Shown one piece after another: positions 8,275 through 16,398 of a stretch of DNA of 64,000 bases (position 1 is the stretch's first letter; each line of letters starts with the position of its first letter). The notes beneath the pieces are model-generated. The model saw only the letters and a list, made by a program, of their open reading frames with translations, had not been told where the DNA came from and ran no database searches. The position numbers were made by a program, and so were the translations under genes. Source of the stretch: JANYHH01 sp965249745 (GTDB taxonomy: Bacteria > Deinococcota > Deinococci > Deinococcales > JAAFIG01); assembly GCA_965249745.1 (NCBI GenBank), contig OZ252252.1, positions 2,666,001-2,730,000 on the forward strand. The letters run 5' to 3'.

Positions 8275-10032
8275 ATGCGCGCACACAAATTTGACGTGAT
8301 CGTGGTCGGAGCGGGCGGTAGCGGTCTGATGGCGGCCCTCTACGCCACCAAGAACGCGCAAGGCAGCGTCGCGGTCATCAGTAAGCTCTACCCGACGCGC
8401 TCCCACACCGGCGCGGCGCAGGGTGGGGTCGGAGCCGCCCTAGGAAATGTTGACGAGGATCATTGGGAATGGCACATGTTCGACACCATCAAGGGTGGCG
8501 ATTACCTGACCGATCAGGACGCGGCGGAAATCTTCGCCAAGGACGTGATAGACGCGGTCTATGAGTTGGAGCACATGGGGCTGCCATTCTCTCGTCTGCC
8601 CTCTGGCAAGATCGCGCAGCGACGCTTTGGTGGTCACACCCGCGAGTTCGGCAAGGCTCCGGTCCACCGCGCCTGCTACGCTGCCGACCGCACCGGACAC
8701 ATGATCCTGCAAACGCTTTACCAGAACAGCATCAAAGAGGGCGTCAATTTCTTCAACGAATTTTTAGTGCTAGACATGATCCTGGACGACGAACCGGGCG
8801 GAGGGCGCGTCTGCAAGGGCGTCATCGCTATGGACATCGCCACCGGGGAACTCCACACCTTCCACGCCAAGAGCGTCGTGCTGGCCACGGGCGGCAATGG
8901 GCGGATGTTCAAAGTCACGAGCAACGCGCACGCGCTGACCGGCGACCTGACCGCGATCGCCTACCGGCGCGGCATCCCTTTGGAAGATATGGAGTTTTAC
9001 CAGTTTCACCCGACTGGACTCTACAAATTGGGTGTGCTCTTGACCGAAGGCGTGCGCGGCGAGGGCGGGATTCTCAGAAACGGCAGCGGCGAGCGCTTCA
9101 TGGAACGCTACGCGCCGACGATTAAGGACTTGGCCCCACGAGACATCGTCTCCCGCAGCATGTACATGGAAATCCGCGAGGGGCGCGGCGCGGGCCCGAA
9201 CAAGGATTACATCCTGCTGGACATCACGCACCTCGACCCGAAGATCATCGAGGAGCGGCTGCCAGACATCGCCGATTTCTCGAGGACGTATCTCAGAGTG
9301 GAACCTACCAAGGAACCCGTGCCCGTCAACCCGACCGCGCACTACACGATGGGCGGCATCCCGACCACGATTGATGGCGAGGTGCTCTACGGCACGAAAA
9401 ACAATGAGATCGTGCGCGGGCTGTACGCTGCCGGAGAGGTCGCCTGCGTTTCCTTGCACGGTGCGAACCGCCTTGGTACGAACTCCCTGGGCGACCTGAT
9501 CGTCTTCGGGCGTCGCGCCGGGGTGGCAGCCGCTAAGTATGCGAACGAAACCGAACTCGAGCCGATCTCCGAGGATGCCGACCGCCGGGCCCGCGACCTG
9601 ATCGAGCGCACCCGCAACGCCGAGGGCAAGGAATCGGTCGCCAAGATTCGCAGCGACATGCAGCAGTCCATGCAGGACAACGCCAGCGTCTTTCGCACCG
9701 AGGAAACCCTGAGTACTCAAGTGGACGTGCTGCGCGGCTTGAACGAGCGCTACCAGCGCATTGGGATTTCCGACCGTTCAGAGCGCTTCAACACCGAGAT
9801 GATCGAGGCGATCGAGCTGGGATTCCTCTTGGACAACGCCGAAACCCTGGTTCACAGCGCCCTCAACCGCCGCGAATCCAGAGGCGCTCACAGCCGCGAG
9901 GATTTCACCGAACGCAACGACGCCGACTTCCTGAAGCACACGATGATTTACCGCCTGGAACCCGGCAAGACCGAAATCAAATGGCGCGACGTGATCTTAG
10001 GGAAGTACGAACCAAAACCTCGAGTGTACTAG
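8275..10032 (+). CDS. sdhA: Succinate dehydrogenase flavoprotein subunit
   Basis: A 585-residue catalytic subunit that oxidises succinate to fumarate in the TCA cycle with covalently bound FAD. Visible motifs: the FAD-binding VIVVGAGGSGLMAAL at the N-terminus, the flavinylation segment SHTGAAQGG with its His, the substrate segment FHPTGL, the catalytic region around EGVRGEGGILRN, and NPTAHYTMGGIPT. The ATG at 8275 with GAAGTGAGGT upstream is preferred; the preceding 60 bp of open frame are not conserved-looking. It lies between sdhD and sdhB in the usual order. Confidence 0.95.
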   Translation: MRAHKFDVIVVGAGGSGLMAALYATKNAQGSVAVISKLYPTRSHTGAAQGGVGAALGNVDEDHWEWHMFDTIKGGDYLTDQDAAEIFAKDVIDAVYELEHMGLPFSRLPSGKIAQRRFGGHTREFGKAPVHRACYAADRTGHMILQTLYQNSIKEGVNFFNEFLVLDMILDDEPGGGRVCKGVIAMDIATGELHTFHAKSVVLATGGNGRMFKVTSNAHALTGDLTAIAYRRGIPLEDMEFYQFHPTGLYKLGVLLTEGVRGEGGILRNGSGERFMERYAPTIKDLAPRDIVSRSMYMEIREGRGAGPNKDYILLDITHLDPKIIEERLPDIADFSRTYLRVEPTKEPVPVNPTAHYTMGGIPTTIDGEVLYGTKNNEIVRGLYAAGEVACVSLHGANRLGTNSLGDLIVFGRRAGVAAAKYANETELEPISEDADRRARDLIERTRNAEGKESVAKIRSDMQQSMQDNASVFRTEETLSTQVDVLRGLNERYQRIGISDRSERFNTEMIEAIELGFLLDNAETLVHSALNRRESRGAHSREDFTERNDADFLKHTMIYRLEPGKTEIKWRDVILGKYEPKPRVY

Positions 10033-10124
10033 CGCGGTACGTCACCTAAGCCGATTTGAATTCTAAGCCGCTCGAGAGACCACCGACCCCACCTCGAGCT
10101 GTCAGCCAGAACCCAGGAGCCAAC

Positions 10125-10826
10125 ATGCAAGCGACCTTTCGCATTCAGCGGTACAACCCGGAGAAGGACAAGAAGCCGTACTGGGGCGAGTACACCTTGG
10201 AGGTAGATGCCAAGGACCGGATTCTGGATATTTTGCACAAGATCAAATGGGAGATGGACGGGTCGCTGTCGTTCCGACGCTCGTGCGCCCACGGCGTTTG
10301 CGGTTCGGACGCGATGATGATTAATGGCAAGAACCGGTTGGCCTGCAAGGTGCTGATGATGGATCTCGGCACAACCACGGTCACCGTAGAGGCGATTCGG
10401 GGACTGCCGGTGGAAAAGGACCTGATCGTGGACATGTCGTCCTTCTTCGCCAGCTACGAGGCGGTCATGCCGTACTTCGTGGGCGACGCGGTTCCGCCCG
10501 CCACGGAGTACCTGCAAAGCGCGGCCGAGGAACACGTGATTGATGCCAGCACGAAGTGCATCCTGTGCGCCTGCTGCACCACGTCTTGCCCGATCTTCTG
10601 GGTCAACGGGCAGTACCTGGGACCCGCCGCCATCGTGCAGGCTCACCGTTTTATTTTTGATAGCCGCGACAAAGCTGGAGCCGAGCGGTTGCAGATTTTA
10701 AACCAGACGACCGGCGTCTGGCGTTGCCGCACCGCGTACAACTGCACCGAAGCCTGCCCGAGAGACATTCCGATCACGGACATCATCGGTCAGGTCAAGC
10801 GCGCCATCATGTACGGCAATCCCTAA
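10125..10826 (+). CDS. sdhB: Succinate dehydrogenase iron-sulfur subunit
   Basis: A 233-residue electron-transfer subunit carrying three clusters between FAD and quinone. The [2Fe-2S] site is SCAHGVCGSDAM with a later Cys in NRLAC. The [4Fe-4S] and [3Fe-4S] ligands lie in CILCACCTTSCP and CRTAYNCTEACPRD. The ATG at 10125 has AGGAG 5 nt upstream; earlier in-frame starts lie within a CTCGAG-rich gap and are unlikely. It is the last gene of sdhCDAB and is followed by a strong terminator. Confidence 0.95.
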   Translation: MQATFRIQRYNPEKDKKPYWGEYTLEVDAKDRILDILHKIKWEMDGSLSFRRSCAHGVCGSDAMMINGKNRLACKVLMMDLGTTTVTVEAIRGLPVEKDLIVDMSSFFASYEAVMPYFVGDAVPPATEYLQSAAEEHVIDASTKCILCACCTTSCPIFWVNGQYLGPAAIVQAHRFIFDSRDKAGAERLQILNQTTGVWRCRTAYNCTEACPRDIPITDIIGQVKRAIMYGNP

Positions 10827-10849
10827 GTTCAACCTCGAGCCTTCCAGAA

Positions 10850-10890
10850 CCTCACCCCTTTGAGTACCTTGTTCAGCGGGTGAGGTTTTT
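10850..10890 (+). terminator. Rho-independent terminator of sdhCDAB
   Basis: Perfect 8-bp arms CCTCACCC (10850-10857) and GGGTGAGG (10878-10885) with a 20-nt loop, followed directly by TTTTT. It stands 24 bp after the sdhB stop. Confidence 0.85.
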
Positions 10891-11071
10891 CGTCGCTCGA
10901 GCCTGGCCTCTACATCAGACTTTGGGGCAGCTTGGCTCACTCTGACCCTCGAGCCGTTAGCTTGCTTCTAGAGGTGCAACTGAAAAGATGAGTGCCGTAT
11001 CACCTGTTTTTCACATCACCCGCGACGAACGCGCCTAAGGTGAGTTTCTGAACAGTCCAGGGAGGTTGGAT

Positions 11072-11131
11072 ATGAGGCGAGCGCGGACAGCGGTTGACAT
11101 CTCGAGCAGGCAAGGACGGTGGGCGGCATGA
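11072..11131 (+). CDS. 19-residue leader peptide coupled to DUF1800 gene
   Basis: A short reading frame starting ATG 11072 with a strong GGAGGT six nt upstream (11061-11066). It encodes 19 residues (MRRARTAVD...) and ends at TGA 11129-11131, which overlaps the ATG of the DUF1800 gene as ATGA. The downstream gene has only weak ribosome-site sequence of its own, so this frame probably serves to load ribosomes by translational coupling. No Trp, His or Leu run suggests classic attenuation. The call rests on the ribosome site and exact overlap, not on conservation. Confidence 0.6.
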   Translation: MRRARTAVDISSRQGRWAA

Positions 11132-12810
11132 CGGCCCTGAACCGCAGACTGGCCCTGAAGATCGGCGGGGCGACGGCCGCCACGGCGCTCCTCGCGGGAA
11201 CCAGTCAGGAAGTCCAGGCGGACGAGCGCGGCTTCAGCTCGAGCGGGCAGGTGAGCTTACAAGGTCGCAAGATTGGGAAGCCGCCCACGCCACCGCTCGA
11301 GGTGCTGGTCTACACCAGATTGGCCTTCGGGCATCGCCCCGAGGACCTGGAGAACTTCCGGCGTTTGCCGGGGAAACCGCAAGACAAGCTAAAGCTCTGG
11401 CTCGAGGCGCAGCTCAGCCCAGAAAAGCTGGACGACGCTGATTGCGACTCGCGGCTGAAGCGTTTTGACAGCCTGAACAAACCCGCGACAACCTCCTGGC
11501 GCGAGTACTGGCGCGACATCCCGGAATCGAACGAAAAGCGCTATCAGATCGCGGAGATTCCGACCCAGCAGACGCGGGCCGCGACGCTGACGCGGATGAT
11601 CTGGAGCAAGCGCCAGTTGCAGGAAATCGTCGTGGATTTCTGGCACAACCATTTCAATGTCCATCCGGGGCGGGACGACAATATCCGCCCGCTGTTCGCG
11701 GACTGGGACCGCAATGTCATCCGCAAGCACGCGCTGGGAAACTTTCGCACGTTCTTGGAGGCGACCGCCACCCATCCGGTGATGCTGTACTACCTGGATA
11801 ACGCCTCTTCTAACCGGGGCGGCCCGAACGAGAATTACTCGAGGGAACTGTTTGAGTTGCACACGCTGGGTGCGGAGAATTATTTGGGTGTCAAGCGGCA
11901 ACGCGACGTGTCAGGGTACAGTGACGGGAAGCCGGTTGGATACGTGGACGACGATGTCTACGAGGCGACGCGCTGCTTCACCGGCTGGCGCGTCAATGAC
12001 AATAAAGACGAACCGGGACTGCGTGACGATGGAACTTTCGCCTTTCACCTGCCGTCACACGACCGCTTCCAGAAGACCGTGTTGGGTCAGTACCTGCCGC
12101 CCGATCAGGCTCCGATGAAGGATGGGCGCGACGTGCTGAACGCGCTGGCGTATCATCCCGGCACGGCTCGGTACATTAGCCGCAAGCTCTGCCGCCGCCT
12201 GGTGGCGGACAACCCGCCGCAAAGTCTTGTGGATCGCGTCGCCGCGATTTTCATGGAAACCCGGAACGCGCCGGATCAGTTGAAGCAGATCGTCCGCGCT
12301 ATCGTGTTGTCAAACGAATTCAGTCAGACTTGGGGCGAGAAGGTCAAGCGTCCGCTCGAGACCTACGCCTCACTGTGCCGGGCCGTAGAGACAGAAACTG
12401 AAATCAACGATGATCGCCTCTGGCAGACCTACTGGCTCGGGCAGGGACCGTTCAATCACCGCCCGCCGGACGGTTACTCTGACAAGCGCGAAGCCTGGGT
12501 CAGCAGCACGACCTTGCAACGCGCCTGGGGTTTCGGGATCGGGCTGGCGAACAACTGGGACGAAAACATGAAATCGCCCGTCATGAAGGTCAATGATAAT
12601 CGGCGCAAACCCCCGGAAATAGTTGATTTCTGGATCGCGCGCCTGTTAGGGCGCGCGATCCACCCGACCAGCCTGCGCGAGGATCTGATCGCGTTTCTGG
12701 CAGACGGTGGCAAGCCAGACGCCGCGATAGACAACGACGATGCCCTGAAGTGGCGCGTCCCGATGGCGGTCGCGTTCATCCTGACCTCGCCCGATTTCTT
12801 GTGGAAGTGA
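11128..12810 (+). CDS. DUF1800 family Tat-exported protein
   Basis: A 560-residue DUF1800 protein. The twin-arginine signal is NRRLALKIGGATAATALLAG near the N-terminus. The body holds family features including FWHNHFNV, NENYSRELFELHTLG, TGWRVN and the C-terminal VAFILTSPDFLWK. DUF1800 proteins usually sit beside DUF1501 proteins, as here; their function is unknown, with proposals of exported metal- or polymer-related roles. The ATG at 11128 is chosen because it overlaps the leader-peptide stop and gives the Tat motif at the right place. A GTG at 11119 is the alternative. The stop is 9 bp from the DUF1501 gene. Confidence 0.88.
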   Translation: MTALNRRLALKIGGATAATALLAGTSQEVQADERGFSSSGQVSLQGRKIGKPPTPPLEVLVYTRLAFGHRPEDLENFRRLPGKPQDKLKLWLEAQLSPEKLDDADCDSRLKRFDSLNKPATTSWREYWRDIPESNEKRYQIAEIPTQQTRAATLTRMIWSKRQLQEIVVDFWHNHFNVHPGRDDNIRPLFADWDRNVIRKHALGNFRTFLEATATHPVMLYYLDNASSNRGGPNENYSRELFELHTLGAENYLGVKRQRDVSGYSDGKPVGYVDDDVYEATRCFTGWRVNDNKDEPGLRDDGTFAFHLPSHDRFQKTVLGQYLPPDQAPMKDGRDVLNALAYHPGTARYISRKLCRRLVADNPPQSLVDRVAAIFMETRNAPDQLKQIVRAIVLSNEFSQTWGEKVKRPLETYASLCRAVETETEINDDRLWQTYWLGQGPFNHRPPDGYSDKREAWVSSTTLQRAWGFGIGLANNWDENMKSPVMKVNDNRRKPPEIVDFWIARLLGRAIHPTSLREDLIAFLADGGKPDAAIDNDDALKWRVPMAVAFILTSPDFLWK

Positions 12811-12819
12811 GACCGAATC

Positions 12820-14052
12820 ATGGCGCAAATTAACCGACGCGAATTTCTGATGGGCTGCTCCACCGCCATCGCTGCGATGAGCGGTTCGCAACTCTCTTCG
12901 ATTGCCCTGGGTGCGCCCGACGACGTGAACGAGGTGCTGGTCGTCGTGTTCCTGCGCGGCGGCATGGATGTCCTGACCGCCCTGCCGCCGCTCGAGGGAG
13001 CCGACCGCGAGGTGTACGAGGCCTCCCGTCCGACGCTGAAGGTTCCAGTCAAAGCCCTGAAAGCCCTGAACAACCAGATTGGCATGAACCCCAACTTGGA
13101 GCCGTTGTTCGACCTGTTCAAAGACGGCAAGCTAGCCGTCATTCCCGCGACCGGGATGCCGTCGGACACGCGCAGCCACTTCGATGCGATGGAGTACATG
13201 GAGTTGGGGACGCCCAACAAGCGCGTCAGTACGACCGGCTGGTTGACGCGGATGCTCGAGACCGCGCCGAAACCGGCTCGCACGATTCAGCTCACTGGGG
13301 CGTTTATGGCGGGCGACGAACTCCCCAGCAGCCTGAGCGGGAACCTAGAGGCCATTGCCGTGCCGAAGCTCGAGGATTTCAACTTGGGTGGTGACGACGC
13401 GGAGTTCAGGAAGTTCTTGAATAATGGCCTCAGCAAGCTCTGGAGCGGCGACACTTGGCTGCACAGCGCCGGGCTGAACACGCTTCGCGCCTTGGAGACC
13501 GTGGCGAAATTGCAGAAGGGCGGCAGCGATGCCAAATACCCGGATGGCGATTTCGCCGAGAGCCTGAAAACCCTCGCCAGGGTGATCAAGGAGGGCATGG
13601 GCGTGCGGGCCGCGACCGTGGACTTGGGGGGTTGGGACACGCACCAGTATCAGGGCGAGGCGGGCAAGGGCTACATCGGGGACTTGCTGAACGAGTTGGC
13701 TCGAGGCTTGCAGGCGTTTTACCAGGATTTGGGGGGGCAAGCCAAGCAGGTCACGGTGGCCGTTATGTCCGAGTTCGGGCGTCGCTTGAACGAGAACGCC
13801 AGTTACGGCACCGATCACGGTCACGGCAGCGCCATGTTCGTGCTCGGCGGCAGCGTTCAGGGCGGCAAGGTCTACGGCAAGTTTCCGGGCTTGCAACCCG
13901 ATCAGCTTTACGACCGCGCTGACCTGACTTGGACGACCGATTACCGGAGCGTTTTCAGCGAGATTCTGACCACCCGCTTTCAGCACACCCGCATCAAGGA
14001 GGTCTTCCCGGATTTCGCGCCGACGAAAGCCATGGGCCTCGTCAGGGGCTAG
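12820..14052 (+). CDS. DUF1501 family Tat-exported protein
   Basis: A 410-residue DUF1501 protein related to the alkaline-phosphatase/sulfatase superfamily. The N-terminus has a textbook Tat signal, INRREFLMGCSTAIAAMSGS. Family signatures include VFLRGGMDVL, DLGGWDTHQYQG, VMSEFGRRLNENAS, GTDHGHGSAMFVLGG and the C-terminal TDYRSVFSEIL. It is exported folded, presumably with a cofactor or metal, and is co-transcribed with DUF1800. The enzymatic role of the pair is unproven. A CTCGAG-stemmed terminator follows 17 bp after the stop. Confidence 0.9.
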   Translation: MAQINRREFLMGCSTAIAAMSGSQLSSIALGAPDDVNEVLVVVFLRGGMDVLTALPPLEGADREVYEASRPTLKVPVKALKALNNQIGMNPNLEPLFDLFKDGKLAVIPATGMPSDTRSHFDAMEYMELGTPNKRVSTTGWLTRMLETAPKPARTIQLTGAFMAGDELPSSLSGNLEAIAVPKLEDFNLGGDDAEFRKFLNNGLSKLWSGDTWLHSAGLNTLRALETVAKLQKGGSDAKYPDGDFAESLKTLARVIKEGMGVRAATVDLGGWDTHQYQGEAGKGYIGDLLNELARGLQAFYQDLGGQAKQVTVAVMSEFGRRLNENASYGTDHGHGSAMFVLGGSVQGGKVYGKFPGLQPDQLYDRADLTWTTDYRSVFSEILTTRFQHTRIKEVFPDFAPTKAMGLVRG

Positions 14053-14068
14053 GGGAATCTTCACTGCC

Positions 14069-14103
14069 AAAAGCTCGAGTCTTCACCTAGCTCGAGCTTT
14101 TTG
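14069..14103 (+). terminator. Rho-independent terminator with CTCGAG in both arms
   Basis: Arms AAAAGCTCGAG (14069-14079) and CTCGAGCTTTT (from 14091), loop of 11 nt, ending in a T-run. It lies just after the DUF1501 stop. Confidence 0.8.
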
Positions 14104-14136
14104 TTAGGCCCTCGTCTGCAACGCCGCCTCGAGATT

Positions 14137-14160
14137 GATCTTGAGCATGCTCAGGAGATC
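14137..14160. promoter_or_regulatory. Perfect palindrome upstream of the repeat protein
   Basis: TGAGCATGCTCA (14142-14153) is a perfect 12-bp palindrome flanked by GATCT and AGATC, also inverted. It lies about 65 bp before the promoter of the next gene and could be an operator. No regulator gene is adjacent. Confidence 0.4.
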
Positions 14161-14223
14161 TCTCGAATCTCGAGCCGCATAAAACCGCCACCTCTGAGTC
14201 TGCCCTTCCCACCTCCCACGCAG

Positions 14224-14229
14224 TAGAAT
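14224..14229 (+). promoter_or_regulatory. -10 box of a leaderless transcript
   Basis: TAGAAT lies 7 nt before the ATG at 14237, with no ribosome site between. This is the usual leaderless-promoter layout of Deinococcus. No good -35 is visible. Confidence 0.6.
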
Positions 14230-14236
14230 CACCACT

Positions 14237-14707
14237 ATGTACTACATCAACGGACGCGTCGGCGGGCTTGCCAATGGGCTGGATGTCAAGCTGGACTTCG
14301 ACGGTCGCCATCTGACCGGCCGGATCGGTGGCGAACGGTTCGGCAGCGATGTCGCCGTGGAAATTCACGATGGTCGCGTGACCGGGCGCGTCGGCGGAGC
14401 AACCAAAGGCTTCGAGGTGCAGGGAACCTCCCTGCCGGACAAACTGATGGCTCGCCTCGGTGGATTGGTCGGCGGTGACGATCTGGATTTGAAATTGCAC
14501 GGTGAAGCGGTGACCGGGCGGTTCAGTGGGGCCGTGTTTGGAAAGGACATTCACCTGAACCGCGAGGGCGTCCCAATCACCGGTCGGATCGGCGGCGCGA
14601 TGGACGGCAAGGACGTGCATCTGACCAGTAACGCCCCGAGTGGGATTGTGGCGCTCGCCGCCGCCATCGGGTACAAGCTGCTCGAGGATGGGTCCGCTGC
14701 GGCATGA
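14237..14707 (+). CDS. Gly-rich beta-repeat protein of unknown function
   Basis: A 156-residue protein made mostly of about 24-residue degenerate repeats of the type VTGRxGGxxxGxDVxLxxxG: GRVGG near residue 6, then GRIGG, GRVGG, ARLGG, GRFSG and GRIGG. The regular Gly turns and alternating hydrophobic residues suggest a beta-solenoid or stacked hairpins. No signal peptide is seen; a short hydrophobic stretch (IVALAAAIGYKLL) is at the C-terminus. It is probably leaderless and overlaps the alanine racemase frame by 4 bp (ATGA). I do not recognise the family. Confidence 0.65.
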   Translation: MYYINGRVGGLANGLDVKLDFDGRHLTGRIGGERFGSDVAVEIHDGRVTGRVGGATKGFEVQGTSLPDKLMARLGGLVGGDDLDLKLHGEAVTGRFSGAVFGKDIHLNREGVPITGRIGGAMDGKDVHLTSNAPSGIVALAAAIGYKLLEDGSAAA

Positions 14708-14805
14708 CCTTGAAACTGCACGCCTCCGGCATGACCTTGCACACGCACGCCTCCGGCATGACCTTGCACACGCACGCCTCCGGCATGACCATGGACACGC
14801 ACGCC
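14704..14805 (+). repeat. 27-bp tandem repeat over the alr start
   Basis: Three full 27-bp units (14704-14730, 14731-14757, 14758-14784) plus a partial fourth to 14805. Each begins with ATG and encodes MTLxxHASG; the second and third units are identical. The unit length keeps the frame, so copy-number change would add or remove start codons without a frameshift. Confidence 0.93.
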
Positions 14806-15873
14806 AAGGTTGACCTCGAAGCGATTCGTAAGAACTGCCGGACGCTTTCCAGTTTCGCCGGAAAGCCCGTGCTCGCGCCTATTAAGGCTGACGCCTACGG
14901 TCACGGCGCGGTTCAGGTGGCGGGGGCGCTCGAGGCGGACGTCATCGGGTTCGCGGTGGCAACCGCGTCGGAAGCGATGCAACTGCGGGCGGGCGGGATC
15001 GTCAAGGACATCGTGCTGCTGACCCCACCGCGCCCCGAAGCCGTGCCAGGGCTAGTTCACTCACAGATCAGTTTTGTCGTTAGCTCTGTATCCGAACTCG
15101 AGACGCTGGCGGCGGAGGGCTTGGCGCAGCGCGAAACCGTGGCGGTTCACCTGAAGGTCAACACGGGATTGAACCGTCTCGGGGCGCAAGCCGACGAGGC
15201 CGCCAAGGTTTTGCAAATGACCTCGAGACACCAATACATCGAACTCGTCGGGGTCATGACGCACCTCTTGGATTCCGAAGACCTCGAGCCAGCCTGGGCG
15301 CGGCTGCAACTCGAGCGGTTCAACGCGTTTCTGGAGGCTCACCGTGTCCAAGTTCCGTATCGCCACGCGGCGAACACGGGCGGCGTGCTGAACCGCGACC
15401 TAGGCGCACATTTCGACCTGATCCGCCCCGGCATCGGACTCTACGGCTATGCGCCCGGCGCAGACCTGCACGACATCCTCGAGCTGCGCCCCGCGATGAC
15501 GCTGAACGCCCCGGTGATCTTCGTCAAACCGCTCAGCGCGGGCGAACCGGTTTCCTACAACGCGCAGTGGATCGCGCCGCAGAATACCAACATCGCCACC
15601 GTGCGCTTGGGGTACGCGGACGGGTACCCTAGAGCCATCTCCGGGAAAGCCAGTGCGCTGCTGAACGGAGAGATTGTGGCACAAGTCGGACGCGTCTGCA
15701 TGGATCAGTTGCTACTGGACATTGGAAGTCTCGAGGTGGCTGTAGGGCACATGGTAACGCTGTTCGGCGCGGGTCCGATCACCGCGCAGGATGTTGCACG
15801 CTGGGCGGGAACCAACGCGTACGAGATTCTGACCGGCATCGGCTCGAGGGTTCCACGAATTTACCCAGATTGA
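14704..15873 (+). CDS. alr: Alanine racemase
   Basis: A PLP enzyme that makes D-alanine for peptidoglycan. The barrel begins at THAKVDLEAIRKNC. The PLP lysine is in APIKADAYGHG, the second catalytic Tyr is in GEPVSYNAQW, and the signatures ANTGGVL, GIGLYGY and VRLGYADGYPRAIS are present. The frame opens with three and a partial copies of a 9-residue repeat (MTLHTHASG-like) that are not part of known racemases. The biological start could be any of ATG 14704, 14731, 14758, 14785 or 14791; the last two give a normal-length enzyme. It overlaps the upstream repeat-protein stop by 4 bp. Confidence 0.93.
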   Translation: MTLKLHASGMTLHTHASGMTLHTHASGMTMDTHAKVDLEAIRKNCRTLSSFAGKPVLAPIKADAYGHGAVQVAGALEADVIGFAVATASEAMQLRAGGIVKDIVLLTPPRPEAVPGLVHSQISFVVSSVSELETLAAEGLAQRETVAVHLKVNTGLNRLGAQADEAAKVLQMTSRHQYIELVGVMTHLLDSEDLEPAWARLQLERFNAFLEAHRVQVPYRHAANTGGVLNRDLGAHFDLIRPGIGLYGYAPGADLHDILELRPAMTLNAPVIFVKPLSAGEPVSYNAQWIAPQNTNIATVRLGYADGYPRAISGKASALLNGEIVAQVGRVCMDQLLLDIGSLEVAVGHMVTLFGAGPITAQDVARWAGTNAYEILTGIGSRVPRIYPD

Positions 15874-15983
15874 AATGTACGGACAGACTCGAAAGTGTTC
15901 CTGCCAAACGACCGATCAAACCTCTCTACATCTCAGCTTTTCTGAGCGCCCTGAATCTCCTGCCAGGAATGAAGGAATAAAAG

Positions 15984-16199
15984 ATGAACCTACAGTACCC
16001 ATTTGAAATCCGTTCCCTGGCGCGTGAAGAGGGAGGTGGTTATCTGATTCGTTTCCCTGACCTGCCAGGGTGTATCAGTGATGGAGAAACACTAGAAGCT
16101 CTTCAGAACGGCGCAGACACTCTGACAGGTTGGCTCGAGACGCGCCGCGAACAGGGATTGCTAATCCCACCCCCGTATCTGAGCGATACGAACCCGTGA
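15984..16199 (+). CDS. HicB-like antitoxin N-terminal domain (split gene, part 1)
   Basis: A 71-residue protein matching the N-terminal partial RNase-H-like domain of HicB antitoxins: GGGYLIRFPDLPGCISDGETLEAL, then the helix ending TLTGWLETRREQG and LLIPPPYLS. Normal HicB continues into a DNA-binding domain in the same frame; here the frame stops at TGA 16197-16199 and the second domain follows in another frame. No HicA toxin is found on either side, so it is an orphan. The ATG at 15984 is preceded by AAGGAATAAAAG. Either a single-base indel or a true two-gene split explains it. Confidence 0.75.
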   Translation: MNLQYPFEIRSLAREEGGGYLIRFPDLPGCISDGETLEALQNGADTLTGWLETRREQGLLIPPPYLSDTNP

Positions 16200-16327
16200 A
16201 GCTGGTTGCACAATTGCCGCGTAGTTTGCACAGCAATCTGACACGTGAAGCAAAGCGTGATGGCATCAGTTTGAACACGCTTTTGATTATGTTGTTGTCG
16301 CACAACTCAGCGCACAGATCGAGTTGA
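16196..16327 (+). CDS. HicB-like C-terminal DNA-binding domain (split gene, part 2)
   Basis: 43 residues (VKLVAQLPRSLHSNL..., then SLNTLLIMLLSH) matching the ribbon-helix-helix type C-terminal domain of HicB, where LPxSLHxxLxxxAxxxGxSLN is typical. The frame is shifted from part 1. A GTG start overlaps the part-1 stop as GTGA, the same coupling used by many real operons here, so separate translation is possible. Alternatively this is the tail of a frameshifted hicB. The family match is good; the gene structure is uncertain. Confidence 0.6.
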   Translation: MKLVAQLPRSLHSNLTREAKRDGISLNTLLIMLLSHNSAHRSS

Positions 16328-16398
16328 CTCAGGTTTTCATGCAGCTTCGATGGCGGATGACCGCCCCTAAAACCCGCGTGAAGCCCCGAGATGCTTGC

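Noticed and set aside
8770..9720. Long minus-strand reading frame opposite sdhA
   Set aside because: It mirrors the highly conserved SdhA frame; open antisense frames are common in GC-rich genes, and it has no recognisable domain.
11119..11127. GTG start for the DUF1800 gene
   Set aside because: ATG 11128 overlaps the leader-frame stop and gives a normal Tat signal; only three residues differ.
16130..16195. ATG start at 16130 for the HicB C-terminal frame
   Set aside because: The first 22 residues would be out-of-frame translation of the N-terminal HicB domain; GTG 16196 or a frameshift explains the homology better.
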